Assembly: GCA_964478735.1 (NCBI GenBank)
Contig: CAYZJB010000038.1
Location: forward strand, 1-36,080
Reading direction: 5' to 3'
Length of the DNA: 36,080 bases
Origin: CAYZJB01 sp964478735
GTDB taxonomy: Bacteria; CLD3; SB21
Shown: one piece after another, positions 8,090 to 18,300 of the stretch
Numbering within the stretch: the first letter of the stretch is position 1
Layout: every line of letters starts with the position of its first letter
The notes under the pieces: generated by a model
What the model was told of the DNA's origin: nothing
Databases searched by the model: none
What the model saw: only the letters and a program-made list of their open reading frames with translations
Program-made: the position numbers and the translations under genes

Positions 8090-9811
8090 ATGTTAACCCG
8101 AATCGAAATTAAGAACTTTAAGCGTTTTGACCATGTTACTTTGGAGTTGAATAAGAATGTCGTCTTGATCGGGCCCAACAACTCCGGAAAATCCACCGCA
8201 CTGCAAGCCCTGGCATTGTGGGAGATCGGTTTACGAAAGTGGCTTTCCAAAAAAAAAGGTAATAAACCTGACCAGGAACGCCCAGGCGTTGCGATCAACC
8301 GAAATGACCTTGTTGCGCTACCGGTACCCAATGCCAAACTGCTCTGGCGGCATCTGCATGTACGTGAGAGTAAAAAAGAGAACGGGGAATCCGGAACATC
8401 CAATGTGAGAATACAGATTGTCGTCGATGGAGTTACGCAGGGTCAAACCTGGTCTTGTGGATTGGAGTTTGACTACGCCAATGAAGAAGCCTTTCATTGC
8501 AGACCTTTACGACTGAGGGAAGACAAAGGTTCTGGAAGAATGGAGGTACCGAGAATAGCGGAAGATACGAGAATATCATTTCTGCCTCCCATGTCGGGCC
8601 TCGCTTCCATCGAACCTAAGCTGGAGCCTGGTCGAATCAACGTGCTTCTTGGGGAAGGTCAAACGGCTCAGGTCTTGCGAAACCTCTGTTATTTGCTTTA
8701 CTCCAATTCAGGTCAAGACAAGAAATGGGATGACCTGACTCGAAGGATTCAGGACCTTTTTGGAGTCAAACTGCTACCACCCGAATATGTGGTTCAGCGT
8801 GGCGAAATTATAATGGAATATTCAGAATACGATAGTATTCTGGACCTTTCATCGGCGGGGCGCGGCCTCCAACAAACCGTACTCTTATTAGCCTATCTCT
8901 ATGCCAACCCCAACAGTGTACTTTTACTGGATGAACCCGATGCGCACCTGGAGATTCTTCGACAAAAACAAATCTACGACATCCTTACAGATTGTGCCCG
9001 ACAACAAAACTCTCAGATCATTGCGGCCAGTCACTCCGAAGTTATACTAAACGAGGCAACCGGACGCGATACGGTGATCGCATTTATTGGTAAACCTCAT
9101 GTGATCGATTCGCAGAATAGTCAACTCATCAAGTCACTTACTCAAATAGGATTCGAGGATTACTACAAAGCAGAAACCAAAGGATGGGTGTTGTACGTTG
9201 AGGGCCCGTCCGACCTTGCCATGCTGAGATCCTGGGCTAAGAAACTGGGTCATCCGTCGGCCTCGCTTTTGGAGGATGTCTTTGTCGTGTATGTTACGAC
9301 CAATCTTCCGTCCAAAGCCCGTGATCACTTTTATGGAATTCGTGAAGCCAAGAACGATCTGGTTGGAATTGCCATATTTGATAGGTTGGATAAAGAGCTC
9401 CAATCTGGAGCGCTCATAGAAACGATGTGGCAAAAAAGGGAAATCGAAAACTATCTTTGCTTTCCCGAGACATTTATCGCGTTTGCCGCACATGATCTGC
9501 CGGATGACCTTTTTGGCAGGGCGGAAGCAGATAAACGCAAGGAGCTGATGAATAAAATCTTAACAGAAGTCGAAACGGCGTTAGAAGTTCTAGGTAAAAA
9601 CCCTTGGTCCGACGACACGAAAGTGTCGGATGAATTTCTAGACCCCGTTTTTAGAAAGTATTTTGAGGAACTCGGAATCCCGAATCTGATGCGGAAGAGC
9701 AGCTACCATTTGCTGGCCGAGTTTGTTCCCACCGAAAAAATTGATAAGGAAATCGGTGAAAAGCTTGATCGGATTGCGGCAGTGGCGGCAAAATCAAGAC
9801 CTAGAACATGA
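8090..9811 (+). CDS. OLD-family ATPase with TOPRIM domain
   Basis: A 573-residue overcoming-lysogenization-defect type protein: an SMC/ABC-like ATPase followed by a TOPRIM nuclease-like domain. Walker A is GPNNSGKST at 28-36, the ABC signature LSSAGRG at 253-259, Walker B SVLLLDEPD at 276-284, and the switch His in AASHS at 312-316. The TOPRIM part begins YVEGPSD with Glu371 and ends with the OLD-typical KREIENYL at 449-456. The second acidic motif reads FDRLD at 430-434 instead of the usual DxD. Members act in phage defence or DNA repair. Base composition is lower than the neighbours (26 of 60 G+C at 8881-8940, 22 of 60 at 9541-9600). The stop overlaps the next ATG as ATGA. Confidence 0.88.
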   Translation: MLTRIEIKNFKRFDHVTLELNKNVVLIGPNNSGKSTALQALALWEIGLRKWLSKKKGNKPDQERPGVAINRNDLVALPVPNAKLLWRHLHVRESKKENGESGTSNVRIQIVVDGVTQGQTWSCGLEFDYANEEAFHCRPLRLREDKGSGRMEVPRIAEDTRISFLPPMSGLASIEPKLEPGRINVLLGEGQTAQVLRNLCYLLYSNSGQDKKWDDLTRRIQDLFGVKLLPPEYVVQRGEIIMEYSEYDSILDLSSAGRGLQQTVLLLAYLYANPNSVLLLDEPDAHLEILRQKQIYDILTDCARQQNSQIIAASHSEVILNEATGRDTVIAFIGKPHVIDSQNSQLIKSLTQIGFEDYYKAETKGWVLYVEGPSDLAMLRSWAKKLGHPSASLLEDVFVVYVTTNLPSKARDHFYGIREAKNDLVGIAIFDRLDKELQSGALIETMWQKREIENYLCFPETFIAFAAHDLPDDLFGRAEADKRKELMNKILTEVETALEVLGKNPWSDDTKVSDEFLDPVFRKYFEELGIPNLMRKSSYHLLAEFVPTEKIDKEIGEKLDRIAAVAAKSRPRT

Positions 9812-10980
9812 AATCGGTTTACATCGTCGGCGCCGTTCGTACGGCCATCGGTAAACTGGGCGGCGCGCTGGCATCCATCCGGGCGGCAGAACTGGGGACG
9901 TTTGCCGCTCAAGCCGCGATCGCGAGTGCGGGTTTATCGGCCGACATGATCGATGAAACGATTTTCGGATGTGCCCGTCAGGCGGCGTGGATCCCAATAT
10001 CGCCCGGCAAATCGCCCAGCGCAGCGGTATCCCCGACTCCCGTACGGCGTACACGGTCAATAAAGCATGCGGTTCCGGTCTCAAAGCGATCATCAACGGT
10101 TTTACGTCGATCGTCATGGGCGACAATGGTGTCGTCCTCACCGGCGGCGAGCATGAACCATATACCGTACCTCCTGATGCAAACAGGGTGGGGCTATCGA
10201 TGGGACACACTGAAATTATTGACGGCAATCATCAGGACGGTTATTTCTGTCCGATGGCCGGGAAGCTGATGGGCGCGACGGCGGAAGATCTTGCAAAAAA
10301 ATTATCCATCTCGCGCGATGAACAGATGCGTATGCATTGGAATCGCAGCGTTGCGCCGAGGTGGCAATCACGTCGGGCTTTTTTAAAAATGAAATCATTC
10401 CGGTGACGGTCCGTTCCAAAAAAGGCGACGTTGTTTTCGATACGGATGAACACCCACGGTTTGGAACAACGATTGAAGATTTGAAAAAACTCAAACCGGT
10501 TTTTGATAAAAACGGTACCATTACGGCCGGTAGGTCGTCCGGCGTAACCGACGGAGCGTCGGCGCTTGTACTGATCGGTGAAGACAAAGTTCGAGAATAC
10601 AACCTGAAGCCCTTGGCCCGGATTGTAGCGTATACGTCGGCCGGTGTCGACCCTCGTGAGATGGGGCGTGGACCCGTGCCGGCCGTCCAAAAATTGCTGA
10701 AAAAAACCGGGAAGCGCTTGGACGACATTGATCGGATCGAGGTGAATGAAGCGTTTGCGGCTCAGGTGCTAGCGTGTGACCGGGAATTGCATTTCGATCG
10801 GGAGCGACTCAACATCAACGGTAGGGCGATTGCCCTGGGCCATCCGACGGGCTGTACGGGAGCGCGCATCACGACGACGCGGGTTCATGCACTGATCCGG
10901 CGCTGCAGGCCGCTCGGCCTGGCACGCTTTTCATCAGCGGAGGACTGGCTTTGATGGTGGAATGCACCGCACGTGGGTAA
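9808..10980 (+). pseudogene. Acetyl-CoA acetyltransferase (thiolase), frameshifted
   Basis: A thiolase reading frame broken three times by single-base shifts. The first frame reads MKSVYIVGAVRTAIGKLGGA and stops matching near 9980 (GCARQA). The second frame carries the active-site region NKACGSGLKA and GLSMGHTE to about 10332. The third carries FKNEIIPVTV, LKPVFDKNGT, VNEAFAAQ and GHPTGCTGAR to about 10922. A final shift gives TLFISGGLALMVE and a stop at 10978-10980. The usual second catalytic Cys in the C-terminal C-x-G-G motif is replaced (FISGG), and NGGAIALGHP reads NGRAIALGHP. Several independent lesions argue for a decayed gene rather than one sequencing error. It would have made or cleaved acetoacetyl-CoA or longer 3-ketoacyl-CoA. 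Confidence 0.85.
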
Positions 10981-11662
10981 GGTTGTTGCGATCATCCAGT
11001 CGAATTATATTCCGTGGAAGGGATATTTTGATTTGATCCGCCGTGCCGACGATTTCGTCATTTACGATCAGGTTCAATACACAAAAAACGACTGGAGAAA
11101 TCGAAACCGACTCAAAACCGTAAATGGGACTATCTGGCTGACCATTCCGGTTCGTCACGTCCATCTCGATCAGAGGATCATGGATACGCACACGGCGGAC
11201 TCGACGTGGAGAATGAAACATTGGAAGACGATTCGACAAGCGTACGCGAAAACTCCGTTCTTCCCGACATATGCCGACGAACTCGAACGGTTGTATCTTG
11301 AAGAAACGGAAACCAATTTGAGCCGGATCAATCAAACGTTTATCGAAACCATCGCCCGATGGCTCCGATTGACCACAATCATTCACGCACCGGGAGCGTT
11401 TGAACTGTCGTCGGAAGACCGAACGGAGCGTCTCGTCGATATTTGTAGCCGGCTCGGCGCGGCGGAATATTTATCCGGTCCGTCGGCAAAAGATTACCTC
11501 GATGTCGACCGGTTTAAGCAAAAAGGAATTTCCGTACGGTGGATGAATTACGACGGTTATCCGATATACTCTCAGCCGCATGGGGCATTCGATCATTACG
11601 TCAGTATTTTGGATTTGCTCTTTTGTACGGGCCCCCGTGCCGCGGATTATTTTAAGGATTGA
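10973..11662 (+). CDS. WbqC family protein
   Basis: A 229-residue WbqC-like protein, recognised by the N-terminal VVAIIQSNYIPWKGYFDLI, the following DDFVIYDQVQYTKNDWRNRN, and the later ETIARWLRL and EYLSGPSAKDYLD. WbqC proteins occur in O-antigen and amino-sugar gene clusters; their reaction is poorly defined, and an acyl- or aminotransfer role is only suggested. The start is a GTG at 10973 that overlaps the end of the thiolase remnant. It overlaps the next glycosyltransferase start by 4 bases, making a WbqC-GT2-methyltransferase unit. Confidence 0.88.
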   Translation: MGKVVAIIQSNYIPWKGYFDLIRRADDFVIYDQVQYTKNDWRNRNRLKTVNGTIWLTIPVRHVHLDQRIMDTHTADSTWRMKHWKTIRQAYAKTPFFPTYADELERLYLEETETNLSRINQTFIETIARWLRLTTIIHAPGAFELSSEDRTERLVDICSRLGAAEYLSGPSAKDYLDVDRFKQKGISVRWMNYDGYPIYSQPHGAFDHYVSILDLLFCTGPRAADYFKD

Positions 11663-12594
11663 GTGACGTGCAAAATTGCCAGTACAGCGTAGTCATTCCT
11701 GTGTACAGTGGTGCCGGAACCCTCGAAGAATTGACCCTGCGGTTGCATATGTTTTTTACTTCAAGGAATTTAACGTACGAAATCGTTTTTGTTCACGATT
11801 GCGGACCGGACCGCTCATGGGATGTCATTACCCATCTTAAATCGGCATCGGGTGCACGCATCACGGCGGTACAGTTGACGCGCAATTTTGGACAACATAA
11901 CGCAACCATCTGCGGGTTTATGTACGCGCAGGGGCAATTTGTGATTACGATGGACGAAGATTTGCAGCATTTTCCGGAAGAAATCATCAAACTCATCGAC
12001 CGCCAGCGGGAAACTCAGGCCGACGTGGTTTACGGTCGCTACGTCAACGCACAACATTCTTTTTTCAGAAACGTGACGTCGAACCTGTTAAAAGCCATGC
12101 TTCGTTTTGGAATTCCCCGGCTTCATCCGGACTACACGTCGTTCCGCCTTTTGCGAAGTGCGATCGCTAAGGAGACGGTCCGGATGGATAACTCGTACAC
12201 GTTTTTGGACGGATATCTCTCCTGGATAACGGCGGACGTCGTCAGCGTCGATGTGGATCATGCGCGACGAAGTTACGGCCGAAGCGCGTACTCGCTTTCG
12301 GCGCTGGTCAACCATTCGATCAACATTTTCGTAACCTTTTCCCTGCTTCCGATCCGCGTGCTCACCGTTCTGTCGTCCGTTTTTCTCTTTGTATCGACCG
12401 GGTATGCAATGTATCTGTTGATCCGCCGAATCGTGTTTGCGGACCTCATTCCGGGCTACGCGTCGACAAATGTCATCCTGGGTCTGGGATTCGGCTCCGT
12501 GATGTTCGGCATCGGTATTCTCGGAGAATATATTTATCGCATCAACCAAAAAACCACCCGCAGGCCAAACTTTATCGTGCGTCAAAAACTATGA
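11659..12594 (+). CDS. GT2-family glycosyltransferase with C-terminal membrane segments
   Basis: A dolichol-phosphate-mannose-synthase-like family 2 glycosyltransferase of 311 residues. It opens QYSVVIPVYSGAGTLEELTL, has the conserved RNFGQHNA and the metal motif MDEDLQHFPEE, and ends with two hydrophobic segments around residues 230-255 and 268-292, as in polyprenyl-phosphate glycosyltransferases. It probably charges a lipid carrier at the inner membrane. The start is a TTG overlapping the WbqC stop (TTGA); a GTG at 11668 is an alternative. The methyltransferase follows after 10 bases. Confidence 0.88.
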   Translation: MSDVQNCQYSVVIPVYSGAGTLEELTLRLHMFFTSRNLTYEIVFVHDCGPDRSWDVITHLKSASGARITAVQLTRNFGQHNATICGFMYAQGQFVITMDEDLQHFPEEIIKLIDRQRETQADVVYGRYVNAQHSFFRNVTSNLLKAMLRFGIPRLHPDYTSFRLLRSAIAKETVRMDNSYTFLDGYLSWITADVVSVDVDHARRSYGRSAYSLSALVNHSINIFVTFSLLPIRVLTVLSSVFLFVSTGYAMYLLIRRIVFADLIPGYASTNVILGLGFGSVMFGIGILGEYIYRINQKTTRRPNFIVRQKL

Positions 12595-12604
12595 GGAACG
12601 GCAA

Positions 12605-13345
12605 ATGACTTTTGTTTCCCCTGAACGAAAAAGATCCTCGATTGCAGGCACGGGCATTCAGTACATACCGGGACATGTCGATCCGTTTATTGACGTCGTG
12701 CTGTCGCATTATCTTCATCCCGACGCGCGCGTGCTTGATCTCGGCGGCGGCGGTTTACGTTTCGGGCTCCCTTCGGCCGCGTTGAAGCATCCCACAACAG
12801 TCGTCGATCTGGACGCCGACGCGCTCAACGTTACCGATATAATACGTCGTGTTGAAGAAAACGGAAAGATTGCATTTGACCCCGACGTAATTCATAGGTA
12901 CCTGACGACGGTGTGCGGTGACGTTTTTGAATATTTAGGCGGCGTGGAGGAGTCGTTCGATGTCGTTACGGCGTTTCGGCTGCTTCATTTTTACGATCCC
13001 ATGCAAGTGTCGAAATTCTTCAAAAGTGTTCACCGCCACACGCGACCCGGGTCCCTGTTCATTTTTTCCGGAACCACGCTGTGGAGCCTTCCCCTGAAAC
13101 AGGAGAAAAACGTAATTTTTAATAATTCCGAACCTGTTCAGTCTGAATTTCCCTATTACCGCAAATTTGCCGATACCGACGAGGCACGCTCCATCCGTCA
13201 AAGTCAAAACCTTGCTTCTATCATCCATTGTTTTGACATCCCACTGGTTCAATCGCTGGCGAAAGAACACAACTTCGAAGTTCTGATGGCCGGTTTTCCA
13301 AGTACGGCCATCGTCGAAGGATATGTGCTTCAGCGATTGTCCTAG
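12605..13345 (+). CDS. Class I SAM-dependent methyltransferase
   Basis: A 246-residue protein with the SAM-binding motif I as VLDLGGGGLRFG at about 40-51, motif II acidic residue in TVVDLDADALN, and the post-motif strand DVVTAFRLLHFYDP, followed by FKSVHRHTRPGSLFIFSG. These fit a small-molecule or glycan methyltransferase. Substrate is not evident from the sequence. It is the last gene of the WbqC-GT2 unit, starting 10 bases after GT2, which suggests modification of the same saccharide or lipid product (inference). Confidence 0.8.
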   Translation: MTFVSPERKRSSIAGTGIQYIPGHVDPFIDVVLSHYLHPDARVLDLGGGGLRFGLPSAALKHPTTVVDLDADALNVTDIIRRVEENGKIAFDPDVIHRYLTTVCGDVFEYLGGVEESFDVVTAFRLLHFYDPMQVSKFFKSVHRHTRPGSLFIFSGTTLWSLPLKQEKNVIFNNSEPVQSEFPYYRKFADTDEARSIRQSQNLASIIHCFDIPLVQSLAKEHNFEVLMAGFPSTAIVEGYVLQRLS

Positions 13346-13437
13346 CCAATCGATTGTCAGCGCTGCAACCTTTTCTTACCCTGCCTGTCCATTAGAATCT
13401 GACAAAAATTGCATTCACTTTTTTGTAAGGAGAAATC

Positions 13438-15252
13438 ATGTTGACGTTGCGGTGGTTGTTTGCCATTTCAATTAGCATGGGATCGACGGTTTTTGCCAAT
13501 GATCCCCGATTACATTTTCACGTTGACGCGTCACGGCTGTCGACGGACTCGTTTTTTGTCGATTTGACGGTTCAGGGACTGTCCCAGGATTCGGCGGTCT
13601 TCCAATTTGCCTCGACAGCCCCTGGATCTTACCGGGTACACGACGCGGGCCGATTCGTCACGGATTTTAATGCCGTAGATGGTAACGGCCAGAATCTGAC
13701 GGTTCGCAAAATCAGCACCAATCAGTTTGCCGTTCTTCAGGCCAAAAAACTCGCACGTCTCTCATATCGCGTCGAAGATACGCGTGATTCGAAAATTCAG
13801 GAAAACAAGGTTGGGCCGATGGGCGATACGTCCATCGATTCCGATATTATCGTGGTAAACGGGCAGGTCCTGTTCGGATATTTCAAAGGCCACCAGAAGG
13901 CACCGTTGACGGTCACGTACACGATTCCGACCGGATGGATTGTCGGGACGGCAATGCAAAAGGACAAAAATGGTTACCAAGCGTCCTCGTACGACGACCT
14001 GGTCGACAGCCCGCTGATGTTTGGTCCCCCATCAAAGTTGACCACGGCATCGCTCAAAGTGGGCGGAGCCGACGTCGTGATCTACTGCTACTCCTCCAAC
14101 AACATTGCACATGCCGACACGCTGACGCGTCATATGACCGACATGCTCCACGCCGCGGAAGCGTTTATTGGAAAACTGCCCGTGAATCGTTATGTGTTTT
14201 TGTACGAATTCACCTCGCAGCCGCTCTTTGCCTATGGGGCCTGGGAACATAACTATTCTTCCTATTACATCTTGCCGGAGGCGATGATTTCGCGCGGGTA
14301 TCAGCGTGTCGTCAAAACAGCCGCGCACGAGTTCTTTCACATCATCACACCGCTCAACGTTCATAGCGAGATCACGCATCATTTCAATTTTGAAGTGCCC
14401 ACGCCCTCACGGCATCTCTGGTTGTACGAAGGCTGTACGGAATGGGCGGCCCAAATCATGCAGGTGCGAGGCGGTCTGTCGACGCCGGAAGACTTTCTCG
14501 ATGAAATGTCGACAAAAATGCGTCAGGATGAAGGATACGATGCAACGGTCAGCCTGGTCGATCTGAGTCTGGGTTCCTATGACCGCCACGGCAAAGAATA
14601 TGGCAACATCTACGCGAGAGGGGCTCTGGCCAATATGGTGCTGGATATGAAACTGCTTGAACTTTCCAAGGGCACTCTGGGTCTGAGGGAAGTGATTCAG
14701 AAACTGACGAAAAAGTACGGTCCCGCCAAACCGTTCGTCGATTCGAATTTTTTCGACGAATTTACAAAGATGACCTACCCGGAAATCGGAGATTTTTTCA
14801 AGCGTTATATCGTCGGGGCGGAACGTCTGCCCATTGTGGAGTATGTGGCAAAAGCGGGTTATTCGTATCAGTTGGAAAAGCCGACGGGCGTATTTGTCGG
14901 CAACGCCGGCCGTTTTCGCGTCGGTTTTGAAGACGGCAAAGTGGAGGTGACCTTTGCGATTGAAAAAGATTCCGTCACCAATGCACTGGGAATCCAGAAG
15001 GGCGACTTCATTTTGAAGTTTCGTGTGAACGATACCGAAGTGAATTCACTGGATCAGAAGATCGAGGGCCTTATTCGATCCGTTCAGCCGGGAGATTCGA
15101 TAACGTGGACCGTTGAGCGTGACGGAAAAGAATTAGCACTGTCTTGCATTGCAGGCCGACGAGAACTCATGGATCGGCATGCGTTCACGGCTGTCGCGGA
15201 GCCGACGAAGGAACAACTCGAGTTTCGACGGTGGTGGCTGACAAATAGATAA
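13438..15252 (+). CDS. Exported M61-family peptidase with PDZ domain
   Basis: A 604-residue metallopeptidase of the glycyl aminopeptidase (M61) family. The N-terminus is a signal peptide ending near residue 20 (GSTVFA). The beta-sandwich N-terminal domain is followed by the gluzincin core: zinc motif HEFFH at 297-301 and the third ligand Glu331 in WLYEGCTEW. A PDZ domain occupies roughly 495-575 (GVFVGNAGRFRVGF onward, then GIQKGDFILKF). It likely trims peptides in the periplasm. AAGGAG lies 7 bases before the ATG. The 92-base gap from the methyltransferase suggests its own promoter; an inverted repeat follows. Confidence 0.92.
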   Translation: MLTLRWLFAISISMGSTVFANDPRLHFHVDASRLSTDSFFVDLTVQGLSQDSAVFQFASTAPGSYRVHDAGRFVTDFNAVDGNGQNLTVRKISTNQFAVLQAKKLARLSYRVEDTRDSKIQENKVGPMGDTSIDSDIIVVNGQVLFGYFKGHQKAPLTVTYTIPTGWIVGTAMQKDKNGYQASSYDDLVDSPLMFGPPSKLTTASLKVGGADVVIYCYSSNNIAHADTLTRHMTDMLHAAEAFIGKLPVNRYVFLYEFTSQPLFAYGAWEHNYSSYYILPEAMISRGYQRVVKTAAHEFFHIITPLNVHSEITHHFNFEVPTPSRHLWLYEGCTEWAAQIMQVRGGLSTPEDFLDEMSTKMRQDEGYDATVSLVDLSLGSYDRHGKEYGNIYARGALANMVLDMKLLELSKGTLGLREVIQKLTKKYGPAKPFVDSNFFDEFTKMTYPEIGDFFKRYIVGAERLPIVEYVAKAGYSYQLEKPTGVFVGNAGRFRVGFEDGKVEVTFAIEKDSVTNALGIQKGDFILKFRVNDTEVNSLDQKIEGLIRSVQPGDSITWTVERDGKELALSCIAGRRELMDRHAFTAVAEPTKEQLEFRRWWLTNR

Positions 15253-15266
15253 CCTAAGCCTTTTTT

Positions 15267-15346
15267 CACCACAGAGTGCACAGAGCTCACCGAACCTTTT
15301 AATTCAGAAATTATGTCTCTTTGTGATCTCTGTGTTCTCGGTGGTG
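15267..15346. repeat. CACAGAG-type inverted repeat between convergent genes
   Basis: Two 27-base arms, 15267-15293 and 15320-15346, face each other across a 26-base loop; 21 of 27 positions match after reverse complementing. Each contains CACCAC, GAG, CACAGAG and TCAC. The copy resembles the CACAGAG-rich interspersed repeats seen in many environmental bacterial genomes (recollection of the sequence class, not a search). It lies between the M61 gene and the convergent lhr and could fold into a long hairpin serving as a two-way terminator. Confidence 0.65.
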
Positions 15347-15350
15347 GAGA

Positions 15351-18300
15351 TTATCCCATTCCGACGCCCTTGCCCAGGTACACGCGTAGCTTGGGCGGGA
15401 CGTGTTTTTGTACGAGAGCGGTTTGATATTTCCACATTTCTTCCTGCGGGACGTCTTTCATAAATTTTGTCTCTCCACTTTCGAGAACCGCAATGACTTC
15501 GCCGTCGCGATAAAGAGCGCGGTTGGTCGGCAGCGATGCAATCCGCGGGGTCTCGGCCAGGATGCCTTCGAGGTAGATCGGATCGGCGGCGCACAAGCTG
15601 ACCAGTTTACCGGATTTTTCTTCACGCCGGATCGCACGTAATTGCGTCACGGCTTCCGGCAGCGCAAATTGCTCACCCCACACACCGTCGACGAATCGGC
15701 CGCCGCGAATTTCGCCGCGGGCCTCTACCGTGCGGTAAATTTTCACAAGTTCACGCCACGGCGGCGCCAGCGATTCACGGTCGGCCAGGCGGCGAAAGAC
15801 CACACCGTATCGTCGCAACAGTACGCGTGCAAAAAATTCTACCGGTACATCCGTCGTCTTGAGTTTACGCGGCCGCAGCGGCGACCATCGTCCAGCCTGA
15901 CTCATGGTAAACGGCGATTCGTGGCGGCGCTCGTTTGTTTTGTATTTCGACGGAACGAGCAACGCGCGCAGCCCGGAAAAACTGTCGGACGTGACCAGGC
16001 CGGCGCCGACCAATTCCGCCAGCCCGTCTTCGACCTGTGATTTTAACAATCCGGATGCAGCTACGATGTCGTCGTAAAAACACGCGCCCAACGACTCCAG
16101 GGCCTCCAGTACGCGACGTGCTGCGGATGTGAGCGACTCGTGATCGACGGTATTGTCGCTGAGAACCAACCACGATTCGACATTCTGACGGAAGACAAGC
16201 GTCATCGGCGAATTTTTTACCGGTGCGCCGCCGCGGCCGGAGCGTTCACGAAAGCGGCCCCAGGAAATTTTTCCGGACAGGCACGCCATGTCGAGCCACT
16301 GATGGTCGTAATCGGCGATACGCGACGGCAAAATATTTCCCTCCCACGCAACGGCGGGCGCTTCGCAGCCTTCCAGCAGTTGAACCACGGTTTCGATCGC
16401 TGCCGGTCCTTCCAACCGTTGCTCCGGTTCAACGCGGTGCCAGACAAACAGGAACCGCATAAAATCCGATGCGGAAACGGGTTCGATTTCCTTACGCAGT
16501 TTGTCGAGCGTCGTGCGGTGAATGCGCGCCAGCAGCCGGCGTTCGCACCATTCTGTCGCCGCGATGCTCGGATGGAACTGGCCGCGGAAGACAAACCCTT
16601 CGACTTCGAGAGCGATCAGCGCCTGATCGACCTGTTCGACCGGCAAACCAAGAGACTGCGCAATGACGTCGGAAATGACCGGACCGAGGCCTTCGAGACG
16701 CCCGCGGACGATTTCGACCAGCGCTTTTTCGGTTGTCCATTCCTGATCGGCAATTCGTTCCGGCAGTGCGGGACCCTGATAGCAACCGGGCCATATGGCG
16801 AGCCATTGAGGCGCCCGTTCCACGGCAATCCACAGTGCCGCCCTTTCGTTGGTGATGCGTGCCACTCGTCGTTCCGTCGTCAATTCTTCCAGCCAGGCGC
16901 GATTGAATTTGGACATTTCCTGTACCGTCATGGCGCCGAGCAGCACGAGCGCTTCGTGCAATTCATCCGCATTTCGTGCGTCCGGCCAGGCCTGACGCTG
17001 TACTTCTTCGATTGCGTCGGGATCGAGTTGTCCGAACGTTGCGGCTTCCTGGGGATCGACCCAGCGGCGATTGGCAACCGCCCGGGTACGGCGTTCCTCG
17101 AGAGGCGCATCGTCCAGAAACGCGTACGGACGCGCGTTTAAAATTTCCTGAGACAATGGCGACGGTTCACGTAAATCACGGGCGAGCATTTCCACCTGAC
17201 CCGATTCCATTTTCCGCAGCAGATTTTCGAGCCGGTGAACGTCCATCGCCTCGGTCAGGCAATCGTCGATCGTCTGGTTGATCAGCGGGTGGTCCGGCAC
17301 GTCCCGGTCGCCCGCGATGTTTTCCAGACACGCGAGTTGATCCGGAAAAATCAAGGCGACAAGGTCCTGGGCGGCCATCCGTTGAAGCTGCGGAGGCACG
17401 CGTTTGCCATCGCGCCGACGCAGCATGGCCAGCGCGCGGGACGCGTTCCACCGCCATCGAACTTCGAACATCGGCGAATCGAAAACGGCCTGAATCAGGA
17501 TGTCGCGCACGTTGGAACTGTTGAGATAGGAATAGACTTCATGCAGCGGAAAACTGTGCATCGATCCGAGGGACAGGACGAGAGCGTCTTCCGTGGCGGC
17601 GGCCTGGAGTTCGAAATTAAATTTCCGACAAAAACGTTTGCGCAGGCTCAACCCCCACGCGCGATTCATTCGGCTGCCGAACGTGGAATGGATGACAAGA
17701 TGCATGTCGCCGGCCTCGTCGAAAAAACGCTCCATGACGATTGTTTCCTGCGTCGGCATGGCGCCGAGCGCCGCTTTTCCGGCCGCGAGATAGTTGACGA
17801 TCTGCTCCGCGGCCGCATCGTCCATGTTCAGATTTTCAGTGCACCACTTGATTGTCCGGGTCTTCCATGACGCATCGCCGTTGGAAAAGTCGTCGCCGAG
17901 AAGTTCGGAAATCGTTTTTCGCAGCCGCGACACGGCGACCGACAGTTCGGCCGACCGGCCCGGCGCCTCGCCCAGCCAGAAGGGAATGGACGGCGGAGCC
18001 GAACCCGCATCGACGACGCGGACGGATCCGTTTTCGACGCGCGTGATCATCCACGACGAATTACCCAACTGAAAAATATCGCCGACCGAGCTTTCGATCG
18101 CGAAGTCTTCATTGAGTGTGCCGAGGAAAGTATTGGTCGGTTCAAGAATAACGTCGTAGTCGAAATTGTCGGGGATGGTGCCGCCGCACTGGATCGCCGC
18201 CAAGCGGGCATTGCGTCGAGCGCGTACGCGCCGGTTGACCATGTCATGATGTACATACGCGCCGCGTCGTCCGCGTCGAGTCGTAAATCCGTCGGCCAGC

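Noticed and set aside
10973..13345. WbqC-GT2-methyltransferase as part of a large O-antigen cluster
   Set aside because: Only three genes are present between a pseudogene and an M61 peptidase; no sugar-nucleotide synthesis, flippase or polymerase genes support a full cluster.
15402..15641. Open frames across the CACAGAG repeat and lhr end
   Set aside because: They read through repeat DNA or the reverse of lhr; no real gene.
16140..17141. 333-residue plus-strand open frame inside lhr
   Set aside because: Antisense to the helicase C-terminal region, rich in Arg/Pro/Phe as expected from reversed G+C-rich codons; no domain.
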